Source: Brasenia schreberi (Eukaryota; Streptophyta; Magnoliopsida; Nymphaeales; Cabombaceae). From it: a stretch of DNA of 64,000 nt. The stretch lies in assembly GCA_036023115.1 (NCBI GenBank), contig JAYKKT010000061.1, positions 14,405,001-14,469,000 of the forward strand. Direction: 5' to 3'. The position numbers were made by a program, and so were the translations under genes. The notes beneath the pieces are model-generated. The model ran no database searches and was not told the DNA's origin. It saw only the letters and a program-made list of their open reading frames with translations. Numbering within the stretch: position 1 is the first letter of the stretch; each line of letters begins with the position of its first letter. Shown here piece by piece: positions 1-10,660 of the stretch.

Positions 1-861
1 CAAGTTGATTTCGAAAAGGGAGGCCTTTTTGATCAACTTATGGAAAGTTGAAATCTCATGGAGCGAGAGAAGGGTTTTTAACTCGCTTTTGAAATTATCC
101 AGGATGAGCATTACTGCGCATCCTTCGGATATGGGCTCTCGCACTTGGCCCAAAAGTGACCTCCATCTTATAATGAAGGCATGTACGTCTTCGTTCATGC
201 CTTGCTTTGTATTCCTTAAGGTATTCAGAGTCGGCGTAACTTCTACGTTGTGTGCAAATCTTTGCATGAAGGAGTTCGCTAACTCTTCAAAAGTAGCGAA
301 CTGGCTTAAGTCGTAGGAAGCCAGCCATTTGGCAGCTGTGCCTTTAAGGGATAAAGGGAACCAATACACCCATTTTATCGAGTCCTTTTTCTTCTTATGG
401 GCTCGACGTGAGAAAAGCTGCAAGTGAGACCTAGGGTCTCCCATGCCATCATACCGATGGAAGTTCGGTATTTCATCGTCACTGTCTGTTTCGTAGTCCA
501 TAGGAAGGAAATCAGACAGGGCGTAGCTTCTTTTCTCTTTATTCTGCCCTTTTAGCAACTGCTGTAGGGCTTTACGGTCCTTTTGCGTGAAGGACTCGTG
601 GTATTGGTTGCCTTCTATTACGGAGGCCTCTTTTTGCTTGCGAGGTTTTTCAGATTTCTTTTTAGGCCTTTGTTCACCGTTCGATGAACATGAATCGCCT
701 ACTTCAGCCTCTTGGCTGAGAGCATCGATTTTGGCCTCAAACTCTCATCTCAAATCCTCGATTTCATCAAGTTTTATTTTGTTTTTGAAAATCCTCCTAG
801 AGTGAGAACTTGATGCGCATGAGCCTTGGCTCGATACTTCACTTGGATTGGATTTTGACAT
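1..861 (-). pseudogene. gag: gag of Tat-like gypsy element J (one stop codon, runs off the left edge)
   Basis: Capsid polyprotein of a Ty3/gypsy retrotransposon. Read on the minus strand from the ATG at 861 (MSKSNPSEV...), 287 codons stay open to the window edge except for one TGA at 745-747 (codon 39), where the related copy in element A has Lys. A charged N-terminal part (about residues 20-90, IDALSQEAE...SCSSNGEQ) is followed by the Retrotrans_gag core (about residues 125-260) with the motifs KWVYWFPLSLKGTAAKWL, YDLSQFATFEELANSF and AFIIRWRSLLGQ. The start was chosen because it lies about 120 bp downstream of the primer binding site and matches the MSSSN start in A. The C-terminal half lies outside the window. 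Much better preserved than any other gag here, so J is probably the youngest Tat-type copy. The stop fits a CGA-to-TGA change (inference). Confidence 0.9.
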
Positions 862-979
862 GCTTTTCAAGCTTTTTCAAAATATCCTAAGTACAAGCAA
901 AAGAAAATAAGTTAAAACGACACCTTTTTAAAATTTTCGCAAGACTTCTACTTACAAACTCGATTTTTGAAAGGCTCAC

Positions 980-997
980 GTCCCACCGGGCGTGCCA
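980..997 (-). other. Primer binding site of element J
   Basis: On the minus strand TGGCACGCCCGGTGGGAC begins 5 bases after the LTR end (TCTACA, then GAGAT). The same 18-mer with one change is at 21,255-21,272 in A, and a decayed version is at 57,683-57,700 in I. Starting with TGG, it should pair with a tRNA 3' CCA end. I could not match it with certainty to a particular plant tRNA. Confidence 0.8.
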
Positions 998-1559
998 ATC
1001 TCTGTAGACGCGTGAAAATCCCCGCCTCTTTGCCTTTTTCAGGGCTCGGAGTGGATCCTCTCGTGTGTCTAAGGCCTATGTATGCAAACAAGGCGTGCCA
1101 GCTAGCTTACCTAAGCTAGCGAAGATATTTTTAACACTGACTTCTAAACGTGGCGACTGTGAGCAAGTAAGCTCTTGTCGTCGCATACCTTCTTGCACCG
1201 ATGCACAAGGGTCAGTCTGTACGCTTTGCAAAAATCGAGTTTTGGAGAGAAAGTCTACGAAGCGGTTTGAGGTGTCTATTTCGGGTCTTTAAAATGCGAT
1301 TGCATGTTTTAGATCACATGGATTTGCACGTGCCTAAGTCTTTTCTTTTATCCCTTTTCGGGCCACCTAGTTTGTGTGTTATGAACACTCCACTACGTGG
1401 GCGAATTCGAGCGGGGCTTGCTTTGATGCAATATGCGTCCTACCTCGTGGTATGGCGTAGATGCAATGCAAACTGACGCTACTCCAAAGGGAAAACCCAA
1501 AATGTAAAGACAATACTGAAGGGAAATAACCGAAGGGAGATATGTATATAGATTATGTA

Positions 1560-2515
1560 TATGAGCCCTTACTCGGGTCTTGCAAATAAGAGCGAAGGCT
1601 CAATGTGGGTGCGTGCTGGAATTGAAAGACTTACACACACGACATGAAATTAAACCCAAATATAAATTGCAGTATGGCCTTGACTAAGGTCTTGGGGAGT
1701 AAGAGTGAAGGCTCAATGTGTGTGAGAGTGCTTGAATTGAAGTACTACACACACGACATAAATGAAACCCAAATATAACTGCAATAAGGCCTTTACTAAG
1801 GTCTTGGGAATAAGAGCGAAGGCTCAATGTGTGTGAGAGTGCTTGAATTGAAAGACTTACACACACGACATGAAATGAAACCCAAATAGTATAGGTCGGC
1901 CCTTACTTGGGTCTTTCAAATAAGAGCGAAAGCTCAATGTGTGTGAGAGTGCTTGAATTGAAAGACTTACTCACACGACATGAAATGAAACCCAAATAGT
2001 ATAGGTCGGCCCTTACTTGTGTCTTTCAAATAAGAGCGAAAGCTCAATGTGTGTGAGTGCTTGAATTGAAAGACTTACTCACACGACATGAAATGAAACC
2101 CAAATATAAATTGCAATATGGCCTTGACTAAGGTCTTGGGAGTAAGAGCGAAGGCTCAATGTGTGTGAGAGTGCTTGAATTGAAGTACTACACACACGAC
2201 ATAAATGAAACCCAAATAGTATAGGTCGGCCCTTACTTGGGTCTTTCAAATAAGAGCGAAAGCTCAATGTGTGTGAGAGTGCTTGAATTGAAAGACTTAC
2301 TCACACGACATGAAATGAAACCCAAATATAAATTGCAGTATGGCCTTGACTAAGGTCTTGGGAGTAAGAGCGAAGGCTCAATGTGTGTGAGAGTGCTTGA
2401 ATTGAAGTACTACACACACGACATAAATGAAACCCAAATAGTATAGGTCGGCCCTTACTTGGGTCTTTCAAATAAGAGCGAAAGCTCAATGTGTGTGAGT
2501 GCTTGAATTGAAAGA
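1560..2515 (-). repeat. ~110-bp tandem repeat array within LTR J
   Basis: Eight to nine units, each containing a hairpin core (GAGCGAAAGCTC or a variant), a CAATGTGTGTGAG stretch and CACACGACATGAAATGAAACC. Two unit types alternate (one with TATAAATTGCAGTATGG, one with AGTATAGGTCGGCCC). The pieces at 2,079-2,300 and 2,301-2,515 are nearly identical, giving a ~222-bp dimeric higher-order period. Shorter versions occur at the matching place in K, P, A and F. Confidence 0.85.
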
Positions 2516-4087
2516 CAACGCACCCAACTTAAGCAAAAACCCTTCGAAAATGAAAATATATATACTTATGTATTAGGGGCTGATTAGGCCCGTGTGTGTT
2601 CAAAATCGTGCACGACTAAGAGAGTGCACGTGTGTGGGTGTGCCAAGCCACGTTATTACAAGCGGGGGGAGACTATGCTCCGTTATTACAACCCCGTATC
2701 AAATTGAATCTCAAGCAAGTATACAACTAAAGACCGAGTTTAGGCACTTACGAGTAGCTGGTCCGTAGAGGCCTTGCTTGAGCGTGGGCTTGGCCTTCGC
2801 CTTGGGCTGCAAACGGGAGCTCCGCAAGGGTGGATGACAAAGGGTGCTGGCCGGCTGCAAGTGGGGCGCGGGATAGGCGCCTCGAAGGTGGCCGGCTGCA
2901 AAGGGGTGTCGCCTTGATGATGGGGGATTAAAGGGCTGGGCCAAGTGAATATGTGGGGTCACGAATGGGGAGTATAGAGTGTTAGGGAATATGGACCTAA
3001 GGGGAGTTTAGGGGTAGGCCGAATGGGAGTCCTAGGGGAAGGCCAAATGGGAGTCTTAAGGGAATGTGGTGGTAGCGGGCTGCTAGGATGACTAGGTTCA
3101 GCTGGGTGCAGCAAAGAGGAACGGCTGGTGGTAGGATGTTGTGGTAGGGTGTTGTGGTAGGGTTTAGGTGGTTGAGAGTGGAGAGGGAGTAGAGAAGGCG
3201 AGACGAAGTAAGGGGTACTAACCGAATGGAATGAAGTTGGCGTTCGGCTGGGCTGGGAAGATGGGCAGGTTGTGAGACTCGGCCGGGAGGAGGTGGAGAT
3301 GGCGGTGCAAGCGGTGGTGGGATGGAGGGATGGTAGTGGCGCAGGTGGAGCAGGTGGAGCAAGTGGAGCAGGTTCGGCTGGGCTGGGAAGAGTGGTCCCG
3401 GCTGGGCTGGAAAGGGTCCTTCTTGATAGGAAAACCCGCCCCCAAGGGGGGGGGTTTAAATAGGGATGGGTAGGTCGGTTAGGGCTGGGCTTGGGGTAGT
3501 GGTTAGGTGGTTTAGGTAGGGTGGTATGTAGATAAGGTGGGCTGAAAAGGGTTGGGCCAGATATTTTGAAAACTAGGGGTTTGGGTAGATTGTGGGCTAA
3601 GGATGGTTTAGGGGTTTAGGGCTAGATTAGGTAGTTGGGTTTTAGGGTGAGGTTTAGTGAGCTAGGTTAGGTGATTAGGCTAGGTTTAGGCTAGGATTAG
3701 GGAAATTAACCTAGGTTTAGGGAAGGATTAGGGAAGTGGGTTAGGTGATTAGGTTGGGATTAAGCCGGGATTAGGGAAGTGGGTTAGGTGATTAGGCTCA
3801 GATTAGGGGTGGATTAGGGGGGTAGGCTTGGATTAGGTGTTTTGGGTTAGGTTTAGGTGGAGGTGCTCCCTTTGCATGGCCCATAGACCTTAACCACCTC
3901 ATGTTGGTGCAGCCCTAGGTTGGGTTTTGGCTAATTACAAGCTTAAACCCACTCAATTAGGCTAACCCACATGATTAACCCCAAACTTGACACACAAGTC
4001 AAGCTTAATTACAACACTCTTGATATTTTCCATCCCCACTCTCTCTCATGCCCAATATCCCACGTGAATTTCAAGTGGGCCCCACCT

Positions 4088-4097
4088 CCATTTATGA
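4088..4097 (-). promoter_or_regulatory. Degenerate TATA box of LTR J
   Basis: Reads TCATAAATGG on the minus strand, at the position where LTRs A, P, F and M have CTATAAATAG. A CACGTG motif lies about 30 bp downstream. The altered core suggests weakened initiation. Confidence 0.5.
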
Positions 4098-4697
4098 GAA
4101 GGTGATGTGGGCCATGGATATGGATATTGGATTGGATCTCTGGATCCAAATCCAAATCCAAATCCACATATGGGTTTGGATTGGGATCTGGATATATATG
4201 GTCCAGATCCAATCCAAACTGAACTCTGACTCCTTCGAGCTGGGTTCGAAACGGACGATTCGTGCGGGGCCTGACAGCATCAGTACTCTGTCTGCGTTGT
4301 GTCTTCGCCAACATGGTCGTCCGCCTCCGTTTCTGCCTTCCGGAGATGACTTCAAATGATATTTTGATAAGAACAGGGTCTTGGACGTTCGAGATCCTGG
4401 GGGTGTGAATCAAATACAAGAGTTGTTGCGCCGGGCTCGACATGCGCTCCGGTTCCGGGCTCTTCTTAGCTCTCCTGGTCCTGTCTTGATCGGGCCAAGC
4501 CGCTTCGGGGTTTCAAAACGTATTTTTAAAAGGTTTTCAAAAGCCATATTATATATTTTTGAAATATGAAGTTTAAAACATATATACAGGGTTGTCTGGA
4601 AGGCTCCTGGGTTTCCAGACTCAAAATGGCCCTTTGGGGCTGCTTGTATAAAACCAGATGGATTTTGAAAAATTCGTGGGATTTCGGGGTGTTTACA

Positions 4698-7600
4698 ATT
4701 GGATCTGGACCATATATATCTAGATCCCAATCCAAACCTATGTGTGGATTTGGATTTGGATTTGGATCCAGAGATCCAATCCAATATCCACATCCATGGC
4801 CCAAATCACCTTCTCATAAATGGAGGTGGGGCCCACTTGAAATTCACGTGGGATTATGGGCATGAGAGAGAATGGGGAGGATAAGATTTGAGGGTAATTG
4901 TAATTAATCTTGACTTGTGTGTCAAGTTTGGGGTTAATCATGTGGGTTAGCCTAATTAGTGCGGGTTTAAGCTTGTATTAGCCAAAACCTAACCTAGGGC
5001 TGCACCAACATGATCCAAGGATGTCTATGGGTTATGCAAAGGGAGCTCCCTAACCCAATCCTAAGCTAAAACCCCTAATCCTAGCCTTTTACCCTAATCC
5101 CGACCTAAACCTAGCCTAATCACCTAACCTTTTACCCTAATCCCGGCCTAATCCTAGCCTAATCACCTAACCCACCTCCCTAATCCTTCCCTAAACCTAG
5201 CCTAATTCCCTTAATCCTAACCTAATCCTAGCCTAATCACCTAACCCACCTCACTAAACCTCACCCCAAAACCAACCCACCTAGCTAAGCCCTAAACCAC
5301 CCCACCTAAACCTAGCACACCATATCCCTAAAACCCCTTAAAGCAAAATATCTGGCCCCTCCTCAAAACCAGCCCACCTTATCACCACACCACCACCACC
5401 TAAACCACCTTACCACCCCCCCAAATACCAGCCCCAACCGCCCTTCAAAAACCAATATAACCCCCCCCCCCTAATGGGCGGGTTTTTCATCTTCTCCTAG
5501 CCGATCTTGGCCAATCACATCCCAGCCCACCCTTGGGCCAGCCGAACCTTCCACCTTGCTCTCTTCTTCCACCTGCACCACCATTACCCCCAGCCAAGCT
5601 CCACCTCGTGCCACCACTTCCATCCAGCCTGCTCCACTCCACGCTGCCACCTTCATCACCCGGCCGAGCTCCATCCTCCTTCACCACCCGGCTGCCCTTC
5701 TTCCACACACCGACCTCCTTTACTATCTGGTTAGTATCTCAACCTAAGCTCCACCTCCTCTTCACTCCCCCTCCACTCTCAACCACCCATACCACCACCT
5801 CTTAGCATCCTCCTTTGCCACCCGCCACCCTCACCCATTCGGCTAGACCTAACCCCCTTACCACCCGACTCTTTACCTTTGCCTAGTGACACTCGGCCAC
5901 CCTACCTTGCTCCCTTGGACCTGCCCCTTCCACTCTTAGTCACCCACTAACCCCACCTTCCACAGCACCCTAACTAACTCCCTTCCCATCCGAGACATCC
6001 CCTAGCTACCCCAATCGGCCACCATTAAAACTATCCCTAGTCGGCCACCCCCAACCGACTACACCTAAGTCACCCGGTAGCCATACTTTTTCCCTTAGGC
6101 ATTTCCTTTAGGCTCCCCCTTAGCGCCACCTTCCATAACACCAGCCTATCCCTTAGTGACCCTCCTTAGACAACTCAGCCCTTGACGTCACGGCAGCACC
6201 CTCCTAGCAGCCAGCAATCTCCAAGGCGCCACAACCCTCCTCTTTCTCACCCGGCCACACATCCTTGTCGTGCCACTCCGAGGAGCTCCCTCTTGCAGCC
6301 CAAGGCGAAGCCAAGCTCACGCTCAAGCAAGTCACCTCCGAACCAGCTATAAGTAAGTGCCTAACTCAGTCCTTAGTTGTAGACTTGCTTAAATTAAATT
6401 AAATTTGATACGGGGTTGTAATAACGGAGCATTGTCTCCCCCCGCTTGTAATAACGTGGCTTGGCACACCCACACACACATGCACTTGAGCTTACCTCGC
6501 TCTTAGTTGTGCACGATTTTGAACACACACGGGCCTAATCAGCCCTTTAGATATAAGTTTATGTATATACTTTAAGTTGCATAGGGTTTTGTTTGAGTTG
6601 GGTGTGTTGTCTTTAAATTCTCGCACTCACACACATTTTGCAAGACCCAAGTAAGGGTTGTGTTATACTATCCTTGGGTTTAATTTCATGTCGTGTGTGT
6701 AGTATTTCGATTATACACTCACACACATTGAGCTTTCGCTCTTACTCCCAAGACCTTAGTTAAGGTCATATTGCAATTTATATTTGGGTTTAATTTCATG
6801 TTGTGTGCGTAGTACTTCAATTCTAGCACTCACACACATTGAGCTTTCTCTCTTATTCCCAAGACCTTAGTTAAGGCCATATTGCAATTTATATTTGGGT
6901 TTTATTTGAAGTCGTGTGTGTTGTCTTTACATTTTCACATGCACCCACATTGAGCCTTCGCTCTTATTTGTAAGACCCAAGTAAGGGCTCATATATACTA
7001 TATACGTATTTCCCTTTTGGCTATGTCTTTTCAATTTGGGTTTTAAGGTTCAGCAGTGTGCGTAGTCTTTCAATATATACATGGCACACACTTGCACAAT
7101 TGAGCCTTTCCGCTCTTAAGATATAGCCATATTTCCCTTTTGTAATTTCCCTTCGGCATTTTACATTACAAGTCATTTTTCTTCGGCAATTTCCATTACA
7201 AGTCATTTCCCTTCGGCATTGTCTTTAAATTCGGGTTTTCCCTTTGGAGTAGCGTGAGTTTGCATTGCATATACGCCATACCACGAGTTAGGATGCATAT
7301 TGCATCAAAGCAAACCCCATACTCCCGCTCAAAGTCGCCACATTTTAGTGGAGTGTTCATAACACACACATAGGTGGCCCGAAAAGGGATAAAAGGAAAG
7401 ACTTAGGCACGTGTAAAGCCACGTGAAATAAAATCTGAAAGTCATACAAAACAAACCTGGATCAAACACCTCAAACCGCTTTCGTAGGTTCTTACACTCA
7501 AAACTCGATTTTAAAAGCATACAGACTGACCCTTGCGCATCGGTGCAAGAAGGTCTGCGATGACAAGAGCTTGCTTGCTCACAGTCGCCACATTAGGAGT

Positions 7601-7733
7601 CAGGTTTTAAAATATATCTTCGCTAGCTTAAGTAAGCTAGCTGGCACGCCCTGTTTGTTTAAATAGGACTTAGGCACAAGAAAAGGTTCGCTTCAGGCCT
7701 AAGAACCAGGAGCGGGAATTTTCTGCGTCTACA
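4698..7733 (+). repeat. LTR K, plus orientation, split by the insertion of J
   Basis: Same family as LTR J but inverted: 4,698-7,733 is complementary to 1,003-4,213 along most of its length. It ends with GTCTACA at 7,733, the normal LTR 3' end, but no primer site follows, so it is probably a solo LTR or an element end. Its first ~480 bp (TGTAAACACC...) are missing here and should lie left of the window beyond J. It contains a degenerate TATA (4,813-4,823), a CCTAA-rich stretch (5,040-5,330), a C-run (about 5,461-5,472), fewer hairpin repeats than J (6,590-7,010) and a perfect U5 hairpin (7,622-7,641). Confidence 0.85.
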
Positions 7734-8245
7734 GGTTTACTTAAAGTCGAGTGAGTTGCTATTTCAATTTGGGTGAGTTCGCATCATCGCTCTCAAAAAA
7801 GCCCAAAAAGGATTTTCGCATCCCTGCGTTCGTTCGCTTTCAAAAAGCCCTCGAATCCTCACTCAAACCACATTGAAAATAGGCCACACATTCACACACA
7901 TATCAAGCCTAAATAGATAAAATTCACAAAGATTTAGGGTCGTCCAACATCCATAATAAAAATTACAATGAAGGCACAAATCAAATTCATCAAACACTGA
8001 TCATTCGAAGTTAATATTTGTTTGGAAAATCGAAGTTTCTAAGCGTTTACACTGACCCTTGAGCATCGGTTGAAGAAGGTTTAAACGAAAAGATCCCGCT
8101 TTCCTACAATCATCAAAAAGTTAGAAATATTTCAAAAACCTTCGCTAGTTTGAGTAAGCTAGCTGGTACACTCGCAAAAAGACATAGGCACGAAAAGGTT
8201 CACTTCAGGTTCCATAAACCAGGAGTGGGAATTTTCTCGTTTACA
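7734..8245 (+). repeat. 3' part of LTR L, plus orientation
   Basis: U5 end of another long LTR: it shares the GGGTGAGTTCGCATCA start, the CTGACCCTTGAGCATCGGTT block, the GCTAG hairpin (8,144-8,163) and the AATTTTCTCGTTTACA terminus with LTRs O and C. Its left part is replaced by K, so K inserted into L. At 8,246 the sequence switches to the inside of an opposite-strand LTR (M), so L in turn sits inside M. Confidence 0.7.
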
Positions 8246-8885
8246 ATGCACAAATATTACAACTCGGGGAGAGACTTCGCTCCATTAATACAACCCCGTT
8301 ACGAATTGAATTTAAAGGAAAAAGCAGTTTGAAACAAAGTTTGAAAGGCTTACACTTTTTCCCTAACACGAGCTCGGGATTCGGCTAGGTCAAGTCCACC
8401 CCGCCCCAAGATGGTTCAGCCCAAGGGTTCAGCTGAGTCCTTCAAGTGGGTCGGTTCCAATGCAAGGTCGGCCCAAGGTGCAGCCAAGGTGATGTAGCCA
8501 AGGGGTGTAGCCGGGCCACCCAAGTGATTCAGCCCAAGGGTTCAGCTGGGTTCTTGCTGGGCTCGGTCAAAGGTAAGTTGGCCAAGGTTGCAGCACAGTT
8601 CGACACTTGGTTGCAGCCCGAAGTCATGGTGCAGCAAGTGGGTCAAGGTGTTCTGTTCGGCCAGCCAAGCGTTGGACTAGGGGTTGATTTAGGGTGGCGG
8701 TTCAAGGTGGGTCAAAAGGGTTTTGGTTTAAGGGTTTGGCTAGGTTCGGCTAGTTTCAATGTTCAGTCGGGTGTAGGTCGGTTTGGGTTTGATGCAGCCA
8801 AGGGTTCAAGGCCGAAGTAGCGGTTCAGCCCAAGGTGTAGAACAAGTCAAAGTCGGCCAGCAAGTGGATTTAGACAAGGTGCAGG
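8246..8885 (-). repeat. LTR M, first visible part
   Basis: Minus-orientation LTR interior. It begins GCACAAATATTACAACTCGGGG, like the internal LTR segment of A at about 10,220, then shows the AAGATGGTTCAGCCCAAG repeats also seen at 24,485. It is cut at 8,885 by element A and resumes at 24,441. The short open frames here are not conserved and are not genes. Confidence 0.75.
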
Positions 8886-9580
8886 TGTAGACACGCGAAA
8901 ATTTTTACTTTGGGTTCTTAGGCCTAAAGTGAACCTTTTTTGTGTCTAAGTCGCTTTAGGACGTACCAGCTAGCTTACTCAAATTAGTGAAGTATTTTTG
9001 AAATATCTGACTTATGGGGCGACTGTGGACAAGTGGGATCTTTTCGTTGTAAACTTTCTTGAACCGGTGCTCAAGGGTAGGTTTAAACGCTTAGAAAATA
9101 TCGATTTTGAACAAGCACATGGTCTTTTGAAAAGAATACAAAAGTATTTGAGCAGTTGTATGCCTATTTGCATATTTTATTTACGTGGGGTTGAAGGTAT
9201 CCAAGTCTTTCAGTTTTATCTACTTAGGCGGGATGTGTGTGCATCAAGTGGCCTAAGGTTGGCATGTTTGCACGGGGTATTTTGGGCTTCTTTGGATGCA
9301 AGTATGCGCAATATCTAGAGTTTGGCGGGTATGCTATGCAACTCACACAACTTGAATGTAAAACTCGAAATTGAAAGACATAGAAGGGAATTACCCAAAT
9401 TGGATACAACCCACATGACTTGAATGTAAATTGCAGAAGAGAAATTACGGAAGGGAGATATAGATATAAGAGCGGAAAGGCTCAATGTGCACGTGTGTGT
9501 TTGTGTATAAATTGAAGGACAACTCACACGACTTGAATTTAAAAGCCACCCGACTAAAATGTAAAGTGCGGAAATGGGAA

Positions 9581-9584
<4 letters not shown>

Positions 9585-9670
<86 letters not shown>
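9585..9670. repeat. (AT)43 microsatellite
   Basis: 86 bp of pure AT dinucleotide inside the 3' LTR of A. The matching site in the 5' LTR (21,980-21,997) has only 9 repeats. Confidence 0.97.
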
Positions 9671-9673
<3 letters not shown>

Positions 9674-10660
9674 CCCGAAGGTCGTCAACGTGTGCGTGTG
9701 TGTTTGTGTGTAAATGGAAAGACAACTCACACACACGACTTGAAATTTAACTTGCAGAACGGGGAAATATAGATATAAGAGCGGAAAGGCTCAACGTGTG
9801 CGTGTGTGTTGTGTATAAATGTAAAGACAACTCACACGACTGAAATTTAACAACCCGGAATGTAAAGACGTACACAACTGAACCGGGAAAACTCACGCAG
9901 GTGAAAGTATATAGATAGGACTACATCTTAGTGGCTGCCAAGGCCAAAAACGTGCGTGAGTGCATGAGCAAGTGCCCGGGTGTTCCTTGGGTGCGAGTGT
10001 GGAAATTGAAATGACAAACTCACACGACTTTAAAGTAACAACCCGAAATGAAATTGTAGCTTATATGGCTCTTACTAGAGTCTTTGGAGTAAGAGCGAAA
10101 GCTCAATTGTGTACGTGGGTGCTTGGTATACGAGATAAGAGCTAAGGCTCAAGTGCACGTGTGTGTCTCGTGTACAAGATAAGAGCTAAGGCTCAAGTGC
10201 ACGTATGTGTCTCATGTGTCAAGCACCAATATTACATCCCAGGGGGAGACAACGCTCTATTAAGACAACCTCGTATCCGAATTGAATTAAGTATGGATGG
10301 AGTAATGTAAATACCGAATTTTAAACACTTACAAGTGATTCGGGCTTTTCTTCTCCTCGCTCACGCTCGGGCTTTTGTCCACCTTGGGCTTGCATCCACC
10401 TTGGGCAGCCAAGAGGGGTCTCCCTAGGCAGGTTTGAGAGAGTTTTAGTGGGCTTTGAGGAGGCGCGTGGGCTTGGGACTTAGGAGGACTTAGGTGAGGC
10501 CAAAAGAAGGGTCATGGCAAACAAGGGCTGGTCCTAGTCGGTTGGATAGGAGGTTACGGCAACAAAGGGTGGCTTAGCTAAGGCTAGTCACTACCTAGTG
10601 TGGGGCTGGTCCTAAGGTAGGTCACGGTGTGGGAGTTAGGTAGGTTATGCAGCTAACCAG

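Larger units (their letters stand above)
1003..4697 (-). repeat. 5' LTR of element J
   Basis: Long terminal repeat in minus orientation, 3,695 bp, TG...CA. In its own orientation it starts TGTAAACACCCC at 4,697 and ends GTCTACA at 1,003, directly followed by primer site and gag. Going from U3 to U5 it holds: an ATCCAA-rich array (about 4,100-4,215), a weakened TATA box, a TAGG-rich degenerate telomere-like stretch (3,480-3,860), a GC-rich stretch (2,750-3,460), a ~110-bp tandem repeat array (1,560-2,515) and a U5 hairpin (1,101-1,120). The flank at 4,698 is the inside of an inverted LTR copy (K), so J was inserted into K. The other end of J is left of the window. Confidence 0.88.

Noticed and set aside
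1684..2489. Repeated frames containing SIQALSHTLSLRSYS
   Set aside because: Translation of the 110-bp tandem repeat; no start or domain conservation, located in the LTR.
1560..2515. Regular repeat with variable spacers, at first sight CRISPR-like
   Set aside because: Plant nuclear context, units vary and are part of an LTR; no cas genes.
2711..3463. Pro/Arg-rich and Pro/Ser-rich frames, also 5,471-5,805 and 16,334-16,814
   Set aside because: GC- or C-rich LTR stretches with few stop codons; frames are not conserved between J and K or between P, A and F.
4009..4941. Overlapping frames on both strands rich in Asp-Leu, Ile-Trp and Pro-Asn
   Set aside because: They arise from the ATCCAA hexamer array in U3, where every frame stays open. 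Similar frames appear at each copy of the array (11,264-11,871, 17,079-17,536, 23,574-24,109, 43,113-43,439).
8446..8820. 124-codon Gly/Val-rich plus-strand frame
   Set aside because: Lies inside LTR M, antisense to its transcription; no homologous frame in related LTRs and no domain.
9315..9772. Open frames encoding long Ile-Tyr repeats on both strands
   Set aside because: They are translations of the AT microsatellite in the LTR of A; the other LTR has the same place with a much shorter repeat and broken frames.
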